A stretch of 50,778 bases of DNA, taken from positions 1-50,778 of the forward strand of contig NZ_JAAGOA010000033.1 in NCBI RefSeq assembly GCF_010550675.1, written 5' to 3'. The stretch is from Phytoactinopolyspora halotolerans. GTDB lineage: Bacteria > Actinomycetota > Actinomycetes > Jiangellales > Jiangellaceae. This document shows, piece after piece, positions 16,384 through 24,631 of the stretch. Under the pieces are notes generated by a model. The model saw nothing but the letters and a program-made list of their open reading frames with translations. It ran no database searches and had not been told where the DNA came from. Every line of letters starts with the position of its first letter. Within the stretch, counting starts at the first letter, position 1. The position numbers and the translations under genes are program-made.

Positions 16384-18762
16384 CTACCCACCACCGCCGG
16401 CGGCAAGCGGCTGTGCCGAACGTCGGCGACGCACCAGCACGTACCCACCGACGGTCCCGGCCGCCAGCAGTGCGCCGATGCTCACCAGGATCCACGGTGC
16501 GCTGTTCGCCCCGCCGCCGGCCTCCTCGTTCTCGGCGGACGCCGGTGCCGGGTCCTGGTGGATCCGGGGCAGCACCGAGACCTGATGGCCGTGGGAGAAG
16601 TACAGGTTGCCGTGGCCGTCCAATGCGACCGCGGCAGCGTGGGTGTCGCTCAGTGTCGTGATGATTCCATCCGGTCCGATCTGCCGGATCGATCCGCCCG
16701 CCCCGAGGTACACCGTTCCGGCCTCGTCGACGACGAGATCGCGGACGTGAAGGAACACCTCGGTCGCCGGAACGTCCTCGGTCGGGTCGTCGTAAGCCGA
16801 GCTTCCCGATCCAGCGATCGTCGTGATCACGCCGTCGGTCGTGACGGCACGGATCCGGCGCTCGCGACTGTCGAGGATGTAGAGGGTGCCATCGGCTCCG
16901 ACGTCGATCCTGGACGGCATGTCCAGCTCGGCTTCAGTGGCGGGCCCACCATCGCCGGAGTACCCCTCGGTCCCGGTGCCCGCGACCACCCGCACCATCC
17001 CGTCAAGACCGATGTGGAAGACCTGATTGAGCCGCGAATCGGAGACGTACAGACTTCCGTCCGGTGCGACGGCCACATCCTCGGGGCTGCCGAAAGCCAT
17101 GTACGTGGCGTCGATTCCTGTCTCGGCGTCGTCCTCCTCGTCCGGCGCGATCCCGATGCCTGCGACCGTGGTGATCAGGCCCGCGGGACTCACCTTTCGG
17201 ACCCTGCCGTCACTGTAGCCCGCCATGAACAGCGTCCCGTCGGGTGCGACGTCGATACCGTGGACCATGCTCAGCTGGGCTTCGGTCGCCGACCGGCCGT
17301 CACCCGCCATCGGTCCTGGTCCCCTAGGCGAGCCGCCATGGTCACCGCCGCCGGCGATCGTCACCATGGTGCCGTCCGGTTCGATCGCCCGCACGCTTCT
17401 ACTGTCGTCATCGAGCACGTAGACCGTTCCGTCCGGCCCGACCGCGAGGTCGTCCGCACGAGACAACCGCGCGTCGGTCGCCGGTCCGCCGTCTCCGGAA
17501 GAGCCGTCCGTGCCGGTCCCCGCGACCGGTGTGACGGCATGCGGAGCCGAGTCGGCCCACAGGTCGGGCGCCTCGGCCGAGGTGTCCGGCGCGTCGGAGC
17601 CGGCCGCACTCCCGACCAGCGGAATGCGGTGCACTTGGGCCCGGTCACCGTCGCCGACATACAACGCGCCGTCCGGCCCTACCGCCATCCCGGTGGGCTC
17701 GTCGACGTACGTGGGCAGGCTGTCGATGGTGCCGTCCGGCGAGATCACCCGGATCACGTGGTGTTCGGTGTCGGACAGATAGATGGTTCCGTCGGCGGTG
17801 GTGGTCATGTTGTACGGGAAGCACAGTTCGGCGTCCGCTGCAGGTCCGCCGTCGCCGGTGTAGCCGCACTCCTCGCCACCGGCGATCGTGGTGATCACAC
17901 CGTCGGTGTCGATCCGACGGATCCGGTGACTGGGGATGTCGTCCTCGCTGGCGTTCAGCCTGGTGAGGTCTGCCACGTAGATGTTGCCCTCGGCGTCGAC
18001 CTCGACGTCCATCGGACGGGTGAACGACGCCTCCACCGCCGGTCCACCGTCCCCGCTGGACGCCTCCGCCTCACCGGTGCCGGCGATCGTGGTGATGATG
18101 CCCTCGGAGTCGACCCGCCGGATATACCCACCGGCGTCCGCGATGTAGATCTCGCCGGCGTCGCCGACGGCGACATCGACGGGGCTCTCAAGCTGAGCGC
18201 TCGTGGCCGGACCACCATCCCCGCCGTACTCATACTCGCCCGTTCCGGCAACCACAGCCGGTCCTCCCCCAGGTTCGACGCGCAGAACCTGGCCGACATA
18301 GGCGTCGGCGATGTACAGCTCGCCCTCCGGACCGGTGGCGATACCGCTGACAGCAGCCAGCCCGTCCGGTGTGATCTCCACGTCGTTGCTCTCGGCATCC
18401 TCGCGCAGCCCGCCGGCCACGGTACTGATCGTGCCGTGCGGGTCCACCCTGCGGATGTACGTGCCTTTCTCGTTGGAAGTCGTGCGAGTGGCGATGTAGA
18501 GATTGCCGGCGTCGTCCAGCGCGACGTCGCGCACCTCGCCGAGCTTCGCATCGACAGCCGGGCCGCCGTCACCGGAGTGACCCTCCTCGCGGGTACCCGC
18601 TACCGTCTCCAGCGGGCCTGGTTCGGCCGGCGGCTGCGCCGCGACGGGAGAACTGGCAGGAACGGCCGCGACGGCGCCTTGCGTGGCGGTTCCGAAGAGG
18701 AGGGCAGCAACCGATGACAAGGTGAAGAGAATGGCTCGTGTCACGGGAGGCGAGTATCGCAC
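16384..18762 (-). CDS. Secreted, membrane-anchored NHL-repeat beta-propeller protein
   Basis: A 792-residue protein with an N-terminal signal peptide (about 1-33, ending GAVAAVPA), about ten to twelve NHL-type repeats, and a C-terminal membrane helix followed by Arg-rich residues (WILVSIGALLAAG then VRRRRS). Each repeat follows the pattern TxAGTG...GDGGPA..A.L..P.D.AV...G.LYIAD...IR.I..DG.ITT, enough for two six-bladed propellers. The topology places the propellers outside the cell, where they would bind proteins or glycans; no catalytic motif is seen. A same-length paralogue with a frameshift lies at 33157-35536, and the two share about 45 bp of upstream sequence. Confidence 0.9.
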   Translation of the reverse strand: MRYSPPVTRAILFTLSSVAALLFGTATQGAVAAVPASSPVAAQPPAEPGPLETVAGTREEGHSGDGGPAVDAKLGEVRDVALDDAGNLYIATRTTSNEKGTYIRRVDPHGTISTVAGGLREDAESNDVEITPDGLAAVSGIATGPEGELYIADAYVGQVLRVEPGGGPAVVAGTGEYEYGGDGGPATSAQLESPVDVAVGDAGEIYIADAGGYIRRVDSEGIITTIAGTGEAEASSGDGGPAVEASFTRPMDVEVDAEGNIYVADLTRLNASEDDIPSHRIRRIDTDGVITTIAGGEECGYTGDGGPAADAELCFPYNMTTTADGTIYLSDTEHHVIRVISPDGTIDSLPTYVDEPTGMAVGPDGALYVGDGDRAQVHRIPLVGSAAGSDAPDTSAEAPDLWADSAPHAVTPVAGTGTDGSSGDGGPATDARLSRADDLAVGPDGTVYVLDDDSRSVRAIEPDGTMVTIAGGGDHGGSPRGPGPMAGDGRSATEAQLSMVHGIDVAPDGTLFMAGYSDGRVRKVSPAGLITTVAGIGIAPDEEDDAETGIDATYMAFGSPEDVAVAPDGSLYVSDSRLNQVFHIGLDGMVRVVAGTGTEGYSGDGGPATEAELDMPSRIDVGADGTLYILDSRERRIRAVTTDGVITTIAGSGSSAYDDPTEDVPATEVFLHVRDLVVDEAGTVYLGAGGSIRQIGPDGIITTLSDTHAAAVALDGHGNLYFSHGHQVSVLPRIHQDPAPASAENEEAGGGANSAPWILVSIGALLAAGTVGGYVLVRRRRSAQPLAAGGGG

Positions 18763-18792
18763 CCCGCGGTATCTTCCCGCTTGCGTCCTCGT

Positions 18793-18851
18793 TCGAAGCG
18801 TCCCCGGTCGAAGCGTCCCTGTCGAAGCGTCCCTGTCGAAGCGTCCCCCGG
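18793..18851. repeat. Four-copy tandem repeat, 14-16 bp unit
   Basis: Four consecutive copies of TCGAAGCGTCCCYG, starting at 18793, 18808, 18822 and 18836, differ only in the number of C and G at the end of the unit. The array lies 31 bp upstream of the NHL-repeat gene, in the 264-bp gap before the Liv-type operon's last gene. No array of this kind is present upstream of the paralogue. Confidence 0.75.
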
Positions 18852-19026
18852 CGAGGAGGGCCCGCCGGAGGGCTCGTTGCGGTACTCCTTCTCATACCCG
18901 GTCCGACCCGATGGTGTTCGCGTTTCCAGACGGCCATCACGCATCGAGGGGCGCTGAGAACGACGTCTGGCGGTCATTCGCGGCTCGGGTCGTGATGGGC
19001 CACCTTCTTGGCGATACGGCGTCGGC

Positions 19027-21819
19027 TCATGTCGTCCCGGGCGTCGCTCCGGAGCGATGAATGGCCCTGCTGTCGTGCCCGAGATAGGCGTCGGCGACCG
19101 CGGGATCGGCGCTCACCTCATCTGGCGTGCCGGCCGCGAGCTGACCTCCGTGTACCATCGCCACCAACCGATCGCTGATCCCCATGATGAGCGGCATGTC
19201 ATGCTCGATCACCACCAACGTCAGGTCGAGCTGCGCTTTCAGACTCATCAGCGTTTCGCCCAGCGCCTCGGTCTCCCGCTGTGCGATGCCGCTGGACGGC
19301 TCGTCGAGCAGTAGCAATCTCGGCTCGAGCGCCACCATGCAGGCCAGCTCGGCGATGCGGCGGGTACCGGTGGACAGCTGCCGGACCGGCACATCCCGGA
19401 AACTCTGCAGCCCCATCAGATGGATCACTTCGTCAGCGCGTGCCGTCTTCCGTCGGTCCGCGCCGGACAGCCCGGCGATCGCCGCCATCGACCGGGTGGG
19501 ATGCGTCCGTTCCAGCGCCACCATCACACACTCGGCGACGGTCATGGTCGGGAACAGCGCGGCGTCCTGGAACGAGCGGACCAGCCCGAGCTGCGCTCGT
19601 CGTTCGGGCCCATCACCGGTCACGTCGTGTCCGCCGAACCGGACGCTCCCCGAATCGGGCCGCACGAACCCGCCGATCAGCTCGAACAGGGTGGTCTTGC
19701 CGGCACCGTTCGGCCCGATCAAGCCCACCGTCTCGCCCGGTTGGACGGTCAACGACATCCCGGCCACCGCTTGCACACCGCCGTAGCTCTTGTGGAGATC
19801 GCGGACCACCAGCAGCGGCTCCCTTACGGTCGCGACGTCCCGGTCAGCCCGCACGGCGCTCGTCGCGACCCGGAACGTCGCCCGGCCCGGCGGCGTCTCA
19901 GGCTCGCCATGGGTGGCACCCACAGTGTCCACAGCTGGCACGCCGTATACCCGCGCGAGCCCAGCGACCACTCGGTCCCGCAACGCAGTGGCCAGCTGCG
20001 CCAGGCCACCCGGAACGTAGAGAATGAGGATCAGCAGACCGAGCTGAGTGGCTGCCAGGCCTGCTGCATCCAACGGGACGAAGGCCGGCAGCCCCAATAC
20101 CAGCAGCGCGCCGAGAATCGGACCGTAAAGCACGGCGACCCCGCCCACCACCACCATGACCACCAGGTCGATGCTGGCTGTCACCGGGAATGTGCCCCCA
20201 TCGATGCGCATCAGGGAATGGCCGTAGGCGGCGCCACCCAAGCCCGCGATGAACCCGCTCAGCAGGTACCCCCGCAACTTGACCAGCGACGAGCGGACCG
20301 AGAACGCTCGTGCGCATTCCTCGTTGTCCCGGACCGCTCGCAGGAGTCGTCCGAAGCCGGACCGCCGCGCGTTATGCGCCAGCCACAGTGCGACGAGGAG
20401 CAGGCCTAACGTGAACCAGTAGTACTCGGTCCCAGTACGCAGCGCGTCGCCACCCGGCAGGACCGGCCGCCCGGGATCGCGACCGGATCCCAGCATGCCG
20501 TCGAACACGGTGGGAGCGGCCACCGCGAACGCGAGCGTGGTCACGGCGAGCATCAGCCCGCGCACCCGCAGCGACGGCAGGCCCAGCAACACCGATACGC
20601 CGCCCGCCGTCGCTCCGGCAGCGAGCAGGCCTGTCGGAAAACTCCCAGTCGCGCCGGCGACGACCGCCGACGCAAGCCCACCCGCGCCCGCCACGGCGAA
20701 CTGACCCAGGGTGAGCTGCCCAGCCAGACCGGTCAACAGTCCGACGGCCAAGCCGACAATCATGAAGGCGATGATCCCGTTGATGCGATCGGCGTCCGAC
20801 TCCGACGCGACGAACGGGATCGTCGCCGCCAGCACGACCGCCCCTGCGGCGACGACGTGGCCAAGGTGGCGAACCAGCCACCGATCCTGCAACGCAGGCG
20901 GCAACGGGCGCACTGCCTGCACCGCCGCCCACGAGCCTTTCTCCTCCTCGCGGCCGCCTCGCCGGCGCTGCAGCAGCAACGCGACCAGGATGATCACCAG
21001 TAACGCCACGTCAGTCACACCGGCTCGGGGATGGTTCCACAGCAGCACCTGCTCCACCACCCCCAACCCCACCCCGGCACACAAGGCCGCTGGGAGGCTG
21101 CTCATGCGCGCGAGCACCGCACAGGCCAGCGCCCGGAGCAGGAGATTCGGCCCGAACGAGTCGCCGGTTGTGAAATCCCGGGCGGCCTGGGTCAGGATCG
21201 CGGACAGCGCGCTCAGCACACCCGCGATCCCCCAGGTGAGAGCCGACATGCGAGCCGCCGGGATGCCGGCCATCCGGGCAGCGTCCGGGTTCGACGACGC
21301 GGCGCGCACGGCGAGCCCGAAGCGAGAGCGGCGGAGGAAGACGGCGATCCCGATCACCGCAGCGGGCGCGAGGACGATCATTCCGGTATACGCGGAGTCG
21401 ATATGCAGCGCGCCCAGGTCGAACGTGGGCAGCCCGGGCGGACTCGGGAAGTACGAATCCGACGCGAGACCGAGCGCGTCCGGATTCAGCGCCGCCCCGA
21501 GCATGACCAGGAACTGCCCGACACCCAGGGTGGCGACCACGATCATCAGCCGCGGCGCGTGCCGCAGCCGACGCACCACCACCGCCTCGACCGCGGCGCC
21601 GATCACGCCGGCGAGAAACAGCGCCAGCGGCAACATGACCCAGTACGGGAGACCGAACCGGACGACGGCGAGGCCGAACAGGATCGCCGCGAACGCCCCG
21701 ACCTGGCCGTGCGCGAAGTTGATCACTCGGCTCGTGCGATAGATCAAGACCAGTCCCACGCCGAGCAGCCCATACATCAGGCCCATGATCAGCCCGAGGA
21801 CGACGGGAGCCGCGCTCAC
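19027..21819 (-). CDS. LivH-LivM-LivG fusion: branched-chain-type ABC transporter permeases and ATPase in one chain
   Basis: A 930-residue polypeptide. Residues about 1-290 are a LivH permease (YGLLGVGLVLIYRTSRVINF, AHGQVGAF); about 320-620 a LivM permease (GLLTGLAGQLTLGQFAVAGA, GYLLSGFIAGLGGAAYGHSL); about 660-930 a LivG ATPase. The ATPase has Walker A GPNGAGKTT 702-710, Walker B LLLLDE about 835-840 and H-loop IEHD; its signature is LSTGT at about 815 instead of LSGGQ. Hydrolysis of ATP would drive import of a ligand delivered by the binding protein encoded at 24612. GTG 21819 overlaps the stop of the MFS-LivF gene by 4 bp. LivH, LivM and LivG are normally three genes; M-G fusions are known, the triple fusion is unusual. 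Confidence 0.93.
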   Translation of the reverse strand: MSAAPVVLGLIMGLMYGLLGVGLVLIYRTSRVINFAHGQVGAFAAILFGLAVVRFGLPYWVMLPLALFLAGVIGAAVEAVVVRRLRHAPRLMIVVATLGVGQFLVMLGAALNPDALGLASDSYFPSPPGLPTFDLGALHIDSAYTGMIVLAPAAVIGIAVFLRRSRFGLAVRAASSNPDAARMAGIPAARMSALTWGIAGVLSALSAILTQAARDFTTGDSFGPNLLLRALACAVLARMSSLPAALCAGVGLGVVEQVLLWNHPRAGVTDVALLVIILVALLLQRRRGGREEEKGSWAAVQAVRPLPPALQDRWLVRHLGHVVAAGAVVLAATIPFVASESDADRINGIIAFMIVGLAVGLLTGLAGQLTLGQFAVAGAGGLASAVVAGATGSFPTGLLAAGATAGGVSVLLGLPSLRVRGLMLAVTTLAFAVAAPTVFDGMLGSGRDPGRPVLPGGDALRTGTEYYWFTLGLLLVALWLAHNARRSGFGRLLRAVRDNEECARAFSVRSSLVKLRGYLLSGFIAGLGGAAYGHSLMRIDGGTFPVTASIDLVVMVVVGGVAVLYGPILGALLVLGLPAFVPLDAAGLAATQLGLLILILYVPGGLAQLATALRDRVVAGLARVYGVPAVDTVGATHGEPETPPGRATFRVATSAVRADRDVATVREPLLVVRDLHKSYGGVQAVAGMSLTVQPGETVGLIGPNGAGKTTLFELIGGFVRPDSGSVRFGGHDVTGDGPERRAQLGLVRSFQDAALFPTMTVAECVMVALERTHPTRSMAAIAGLSGADRRKTARADEVIHLMGLQSFRDVPVRQLSTGTRRIAELACMVALEPRLLLLDEPSSGIAQRETEALGETLMSLKAQLDLTLVVIEHDMPLIMGISDRLVAMVHGGQLAAGTPDEVSADPAVADAYLGHDSRAIHRSGATPGTT

Positions 21820-24047
21820 GCCTGGCTCACCTCACCCGCGGCCGCACCTTTCAGGAACACCGCGCGCAGCAGGTCCTCCCGTGCCAGCAGGTCAGCGCTC
21901 GGGCCGTCGAACCGGATCTCTCCCCGCTCCATGAAATACGCATGACCGGCCAAGCTGAGCGCGATGTTGACGCTCTGCTCGACGAGCACCACGGCGGCCC
22001 CGTCGGCATTGATGCGCCGCACCATGTCCAGCAGCTCCCCCACCACGACGGGAGCGAGTCCGAGCGAGAGCTCGTCGATCAGCAGCAGCCGCGGTCGCAA
22101 GATCAACGCCTTGGACAACGCCAGCATCTGCTGCTCGCCCCCGGATAAGGTGCCGGCGTGCTGCGTTCGCCGCTGGGCCAGCTGCGGGAAGCGGTCGAAA
22201 CACTCGTCGACGATGCGTGCCAGCTGGCGTCGGCCGCGCGCCGCCGTGTACCCGAACGCCAGGATGTTCTCCTCCACGGTCATCCGATCGAATACACCAT
22301 GACCACCGGAGATCTGGGTCATCCCGAGCGAGACACGACGCTCGGCGTCGATGTAGGTCACGTCGTGACCGCGGAACCGGACCGATCCACGGCTGGGGAG
22401 ACCGACCCCGGAGATGACGCGCAGGAGCGTCGACTTGCCGGCACCGTTCACGCCGAGCAGCGCCACCATCTCCCCTTCGGCGACCGTGAAGTCGACACCG
22501 TGCAGGACCTGGACCTGCCCGTACGCGAAATCGACGCTCCGGCAGGCCAGCAGCGGCAGACCGGACCCTTCCGCGGTCATCTCCTTCAGCTTCTCGTCCT
22601 CGACGACCTCATCGATCATGCGCTCCAGGTCTTCGCGGATGAACCGTCCCGCACTGCTGATCACCAGGGCTCCGAGGACGCCCGGTACCGCCATGCCGAC
22701 CATCGCACCGGCGATGCCGAAGCGTTCCTCCATACCACCGAGGAACAGCGCGCCGACGAGACCGCCGGACGCCACTGCCATTCCGGTCAGCGCACCGAGA
22801 TGTGGACGCATCACCGCCGGCGTGATCGACATCATCGCGATGCCGAGCGCGGGACCGAGAACACTGACGATCGCGGATGACACGCAGAACAGTGCGGCCA
22901 TCACCGGAAAGCTCGGGGCCAGGGCTCCGACGACGATGCAGCACAGCGCCACTGCGAGTAACAGGCCGGTATTGCGCAGTAGCACGGCTGGATTCTTCCG
23001 GAACTGTTTCTCTCCCCGGCTGCCGTAGACGGCCAGGGCCACGATCGACACGCACGCCTGCGCGCCGGCGAACAGAGCGCGCTGGGTGGGGTCGAGGTCC
23101 CACTGGCGGTCGAGGAAGAACGCGAAGAAGACCGCCATCGGCACGGTCAGGACACCGAAGATGGAGAAGCCGATCAGCAGTCGCCTCGTGGTGCGGATCA
23201 TCAGCAAGCGACGGCAGACCTCCCAGAACCGCAGAGACACATCCGGCTCGTGGATGCCGTGGGTGTCGGGACGCAAATCGGTTCCGGCCTGGTGATCGCG
23301 GTCACGGACGGCGGCACGGACCCGTTGGGTGTCCCACGCCCCGAACCCCGGATCTCGCAGCCTTAGCGCAGCGATCGACACGGCCAGCGAGATCAGGCCG
23401 AGGACGACGAAGACGCCACGCCAGGTCAGGTTGAACCAGCCCGTGCACGCGACGACCAGCAACGGAGCAGCGATCGCTCCAGCCGAGCCCACGGCGGCGT
23501 ACGCGGACAGCACCCGCACACGCGCCTGCGGGTGGTACGAGTCCATCAGCAACGGCGTGTGCAAGGTGGTCACGCTGCCCGTGGTCAACCCGTTGACGAC
23601 CAGGACGAGCACCAGCCCGGCCAGGGACACCACGAACCCGGTGGCAAGAGTGAACACACTCCAGATGAAGGCCGTGACCAGGCATAACAGCGCCCGGCGG
23701 GCCTTATTCTGACATAGCGCTGCGATCGGCAACGGGGATACCGCGGCGGCGAACCCGGAGACCGCCACCACGGCGGCGATCGTTCCCACGTTCAGCCCGA
23801 GCGTGGCGCTGATCTCCGGTGTCAGAACGCTGAACACGAATCCGTGGAACGTGTCCACCACGGATAACAAACCGAGCGCCACCAGTGGATACAGGCGCAG
23901 GTCTCGCTCGCGGAGCACATCGAGGAACCGGCCGGTCTCACGGTCGCCGGCCACGCCGAGCTGAACCAGAGCCCGGTCACGGACACGCTGCCGGGTGTGG
24001 TCGATCTCGCTGATCGGATCGACTGATCTGCCGTCGGATTCACTCAT
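21816..24047 (-). CDS. MFS transporter fused to a LivF-type ABC ATPase
   Basis: A 743-residue chimera. Residues about 50-470 are a complete major facilitator domain with about twelve hydrophobic helices (for example RLYPLVALGLLSVVDTFHGF, QARVRVLSAYAAVGSAGAIA, ALTGMAVASGGLVGALFLGG). After an acidic linker (about 470-495), residues 496-743 are a LivF-type ATPase with Walker A GVNGAGKST 532-540, signature LSGGEQQ 634-640, Walker B LLLIDE 654-659 and VEQS at the H-loop position, as usual in LivF. The two halves are in one uninterrupted frame with no codon-use break. The operon has no separate livF, so this ATPase probably completes the importer, tethering an MFS pump to it. Overlaps both neighbours by 4 bp. 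Confidence 0.93.
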   Translation of the reverse strand: MSESDGRSVDPISEIDHTRQRVRDRALVQLGVAGDRETGRFLDVLRERDLRLYPLVALGLLSVVDTFHGFVFSVLTPEISATLGLNVGTIAAVVAVSGFAAAVSPLPIAALCQNKARRALLCLVTAFIWSVFTLATGFVVSLAGLVLVLVVNGLTTGSVTTLHTPLLMDSYHPQARVRVLSAYAAVGSAGAIAAPLLVVACTGWFNLTWRGVFVVLGLISLAVSIAALRLRDPGFGAWDTQRVRAAVRDRDHQAGTDLRPDTHGIHEPDVSLRFWEVCRRLLMIRTTRRLLIGFSIFGVLTVPMAVFFAFFLDRQWDLDPTQRALFAGAQACVSIVALAVYGSRGEKQFRKNPAVLLRNTGLLLAVALCCIVVGALAPSFPVMAALFCVSSAIVSVLGPALGIAMMSITPAVMRPHLGALTGMAVASGGLVGALFLGGMEERFGIAGAMVGMAVPGVLGALVISSAGRFIREDLERMIDEVVEDEKLKEMTAEGSGLPLLACRSVDFAYGQVQVLHGVDFTVAEGEMVALLGVNGAGKSTLLRVISGVGLPSRGSVRFRGHDVTYIDAERRVSLGMTQISGGHGVFDRMTVEENILAFGYTAARGRRQLARIVDECFDRFPQLAQRRTQHAGTLSGGEQQMLALSKALILRPRLLLIDELSLGLAPVVVGELLDMVRRINADGAAVVLVEQSVNIALSLAGHAYFMERGEIRFDGPSADLLAREDLLRAVFLKGAAAGEVSQA

Positions 24048-24631
24048 CGGCCGTCCTCATTCGGGAGGGTGAACTCCGCATACCATGCGCTTTCCCCGAT
24101 CCGGCGCCCCTCGGAGTCCAATAGCACGATGGTCACCGTGTGCACATCGGAACCGTGGTCGGTGCCGATCCGCGGGATCGAGTCGAGCGTGAAGCTGGTG
24201 TCGGTTGTGGTGTAGGCGCCGCGAATCGCGAAGTACTCGCTGTCCGGGCAGGACCGGATCCGCACGCACTCCGGGTCGTCAGCGGCCAGCTCCTCTAGGG
24301 TCTCGCCCGGCGGGATCGGCGCGCGGTCCACGAACACGCCGAAGAACCCGGCATCCGGCGAAGCGGGAGCCGATCCCGGAGACACGACCCGAAAGTCGTC
24401 GATCCGCCATCGCACGGAGACCGGCAGCTCCGCCGAGGCCCGGTTCTCTGGTGCGAGCACGGTGAGCCGGTCGTCCTGAACGAAGAGCAGGTCGCGCCCG
24501 CCGCATGCCGGGACGGCCAGCGCGAGCAGCGCCAGCGCCGCGCAGCCCGCCCGCCGCGAGCCCCTCGCCCCCGTTCTGCGTGCGCGTCCGGTCGATACCG
24601 GACCCGCCGCCTCACTCGACGCTGATCGCAT
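24044..24631 (-). CDS. Lipoprotein of unknown function in the Liv-type operon
   Basis: A product of about 195 residues with an Arg-rich start, a hydrophobic segment and a lipobox-like LALAVPAC, so probably anchored outside the membrane. The mature part is a small beta-rich domain (LPVSVRWRIDDFRVVSPGS, GVFVDRAPIPPGETLEEL, TSFTLDSIPRIGTDHGSDVH) resembling Ig-like or ligand-clasp domains, with two Cys in CVRIRSCPDSEYF that could pair. ATG 24631 or ATG 24640 are the candidate starts; both overlap the end of the binding-protein gene. It ends with a 4-bp overlap with the MFS-LivF gene. I do not recognise the family; an accessory ligand-binding or gating role is inference from position. Confidence 0.8.
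   Translation of the reverse strand: MRSASSEAAGPVSTGRARRTGARGSRRAGCAALALLALAVPACGGRDLLFVQDDRLTVLAPENRASAELPVSVRWRIDDFRVVSPGSAPASPDAGFFGVFVDRAPIPPGETLEELAADDPECVRIRSCPDSEYFAIRGAYTTTDTSFTLDSIPRIGTDHGSDVHTVTIVLLDSEGRRIGESAWYAEFTLPNEDGR

Noticed and set aside
16168-18717. 849-residue plus-strand open frame opposite the NHL-repeat gene
   Set aside because: It mirrors the repetitive NHL coding sequence, has no family features and no ribosome-binding site; high GC keeps antisense frames open.
18793-18851. CRISPR or origin iterons
   Set aside because: Four 14-16 bp units with no spacers, no AT-rich region and no replication gene nearby.
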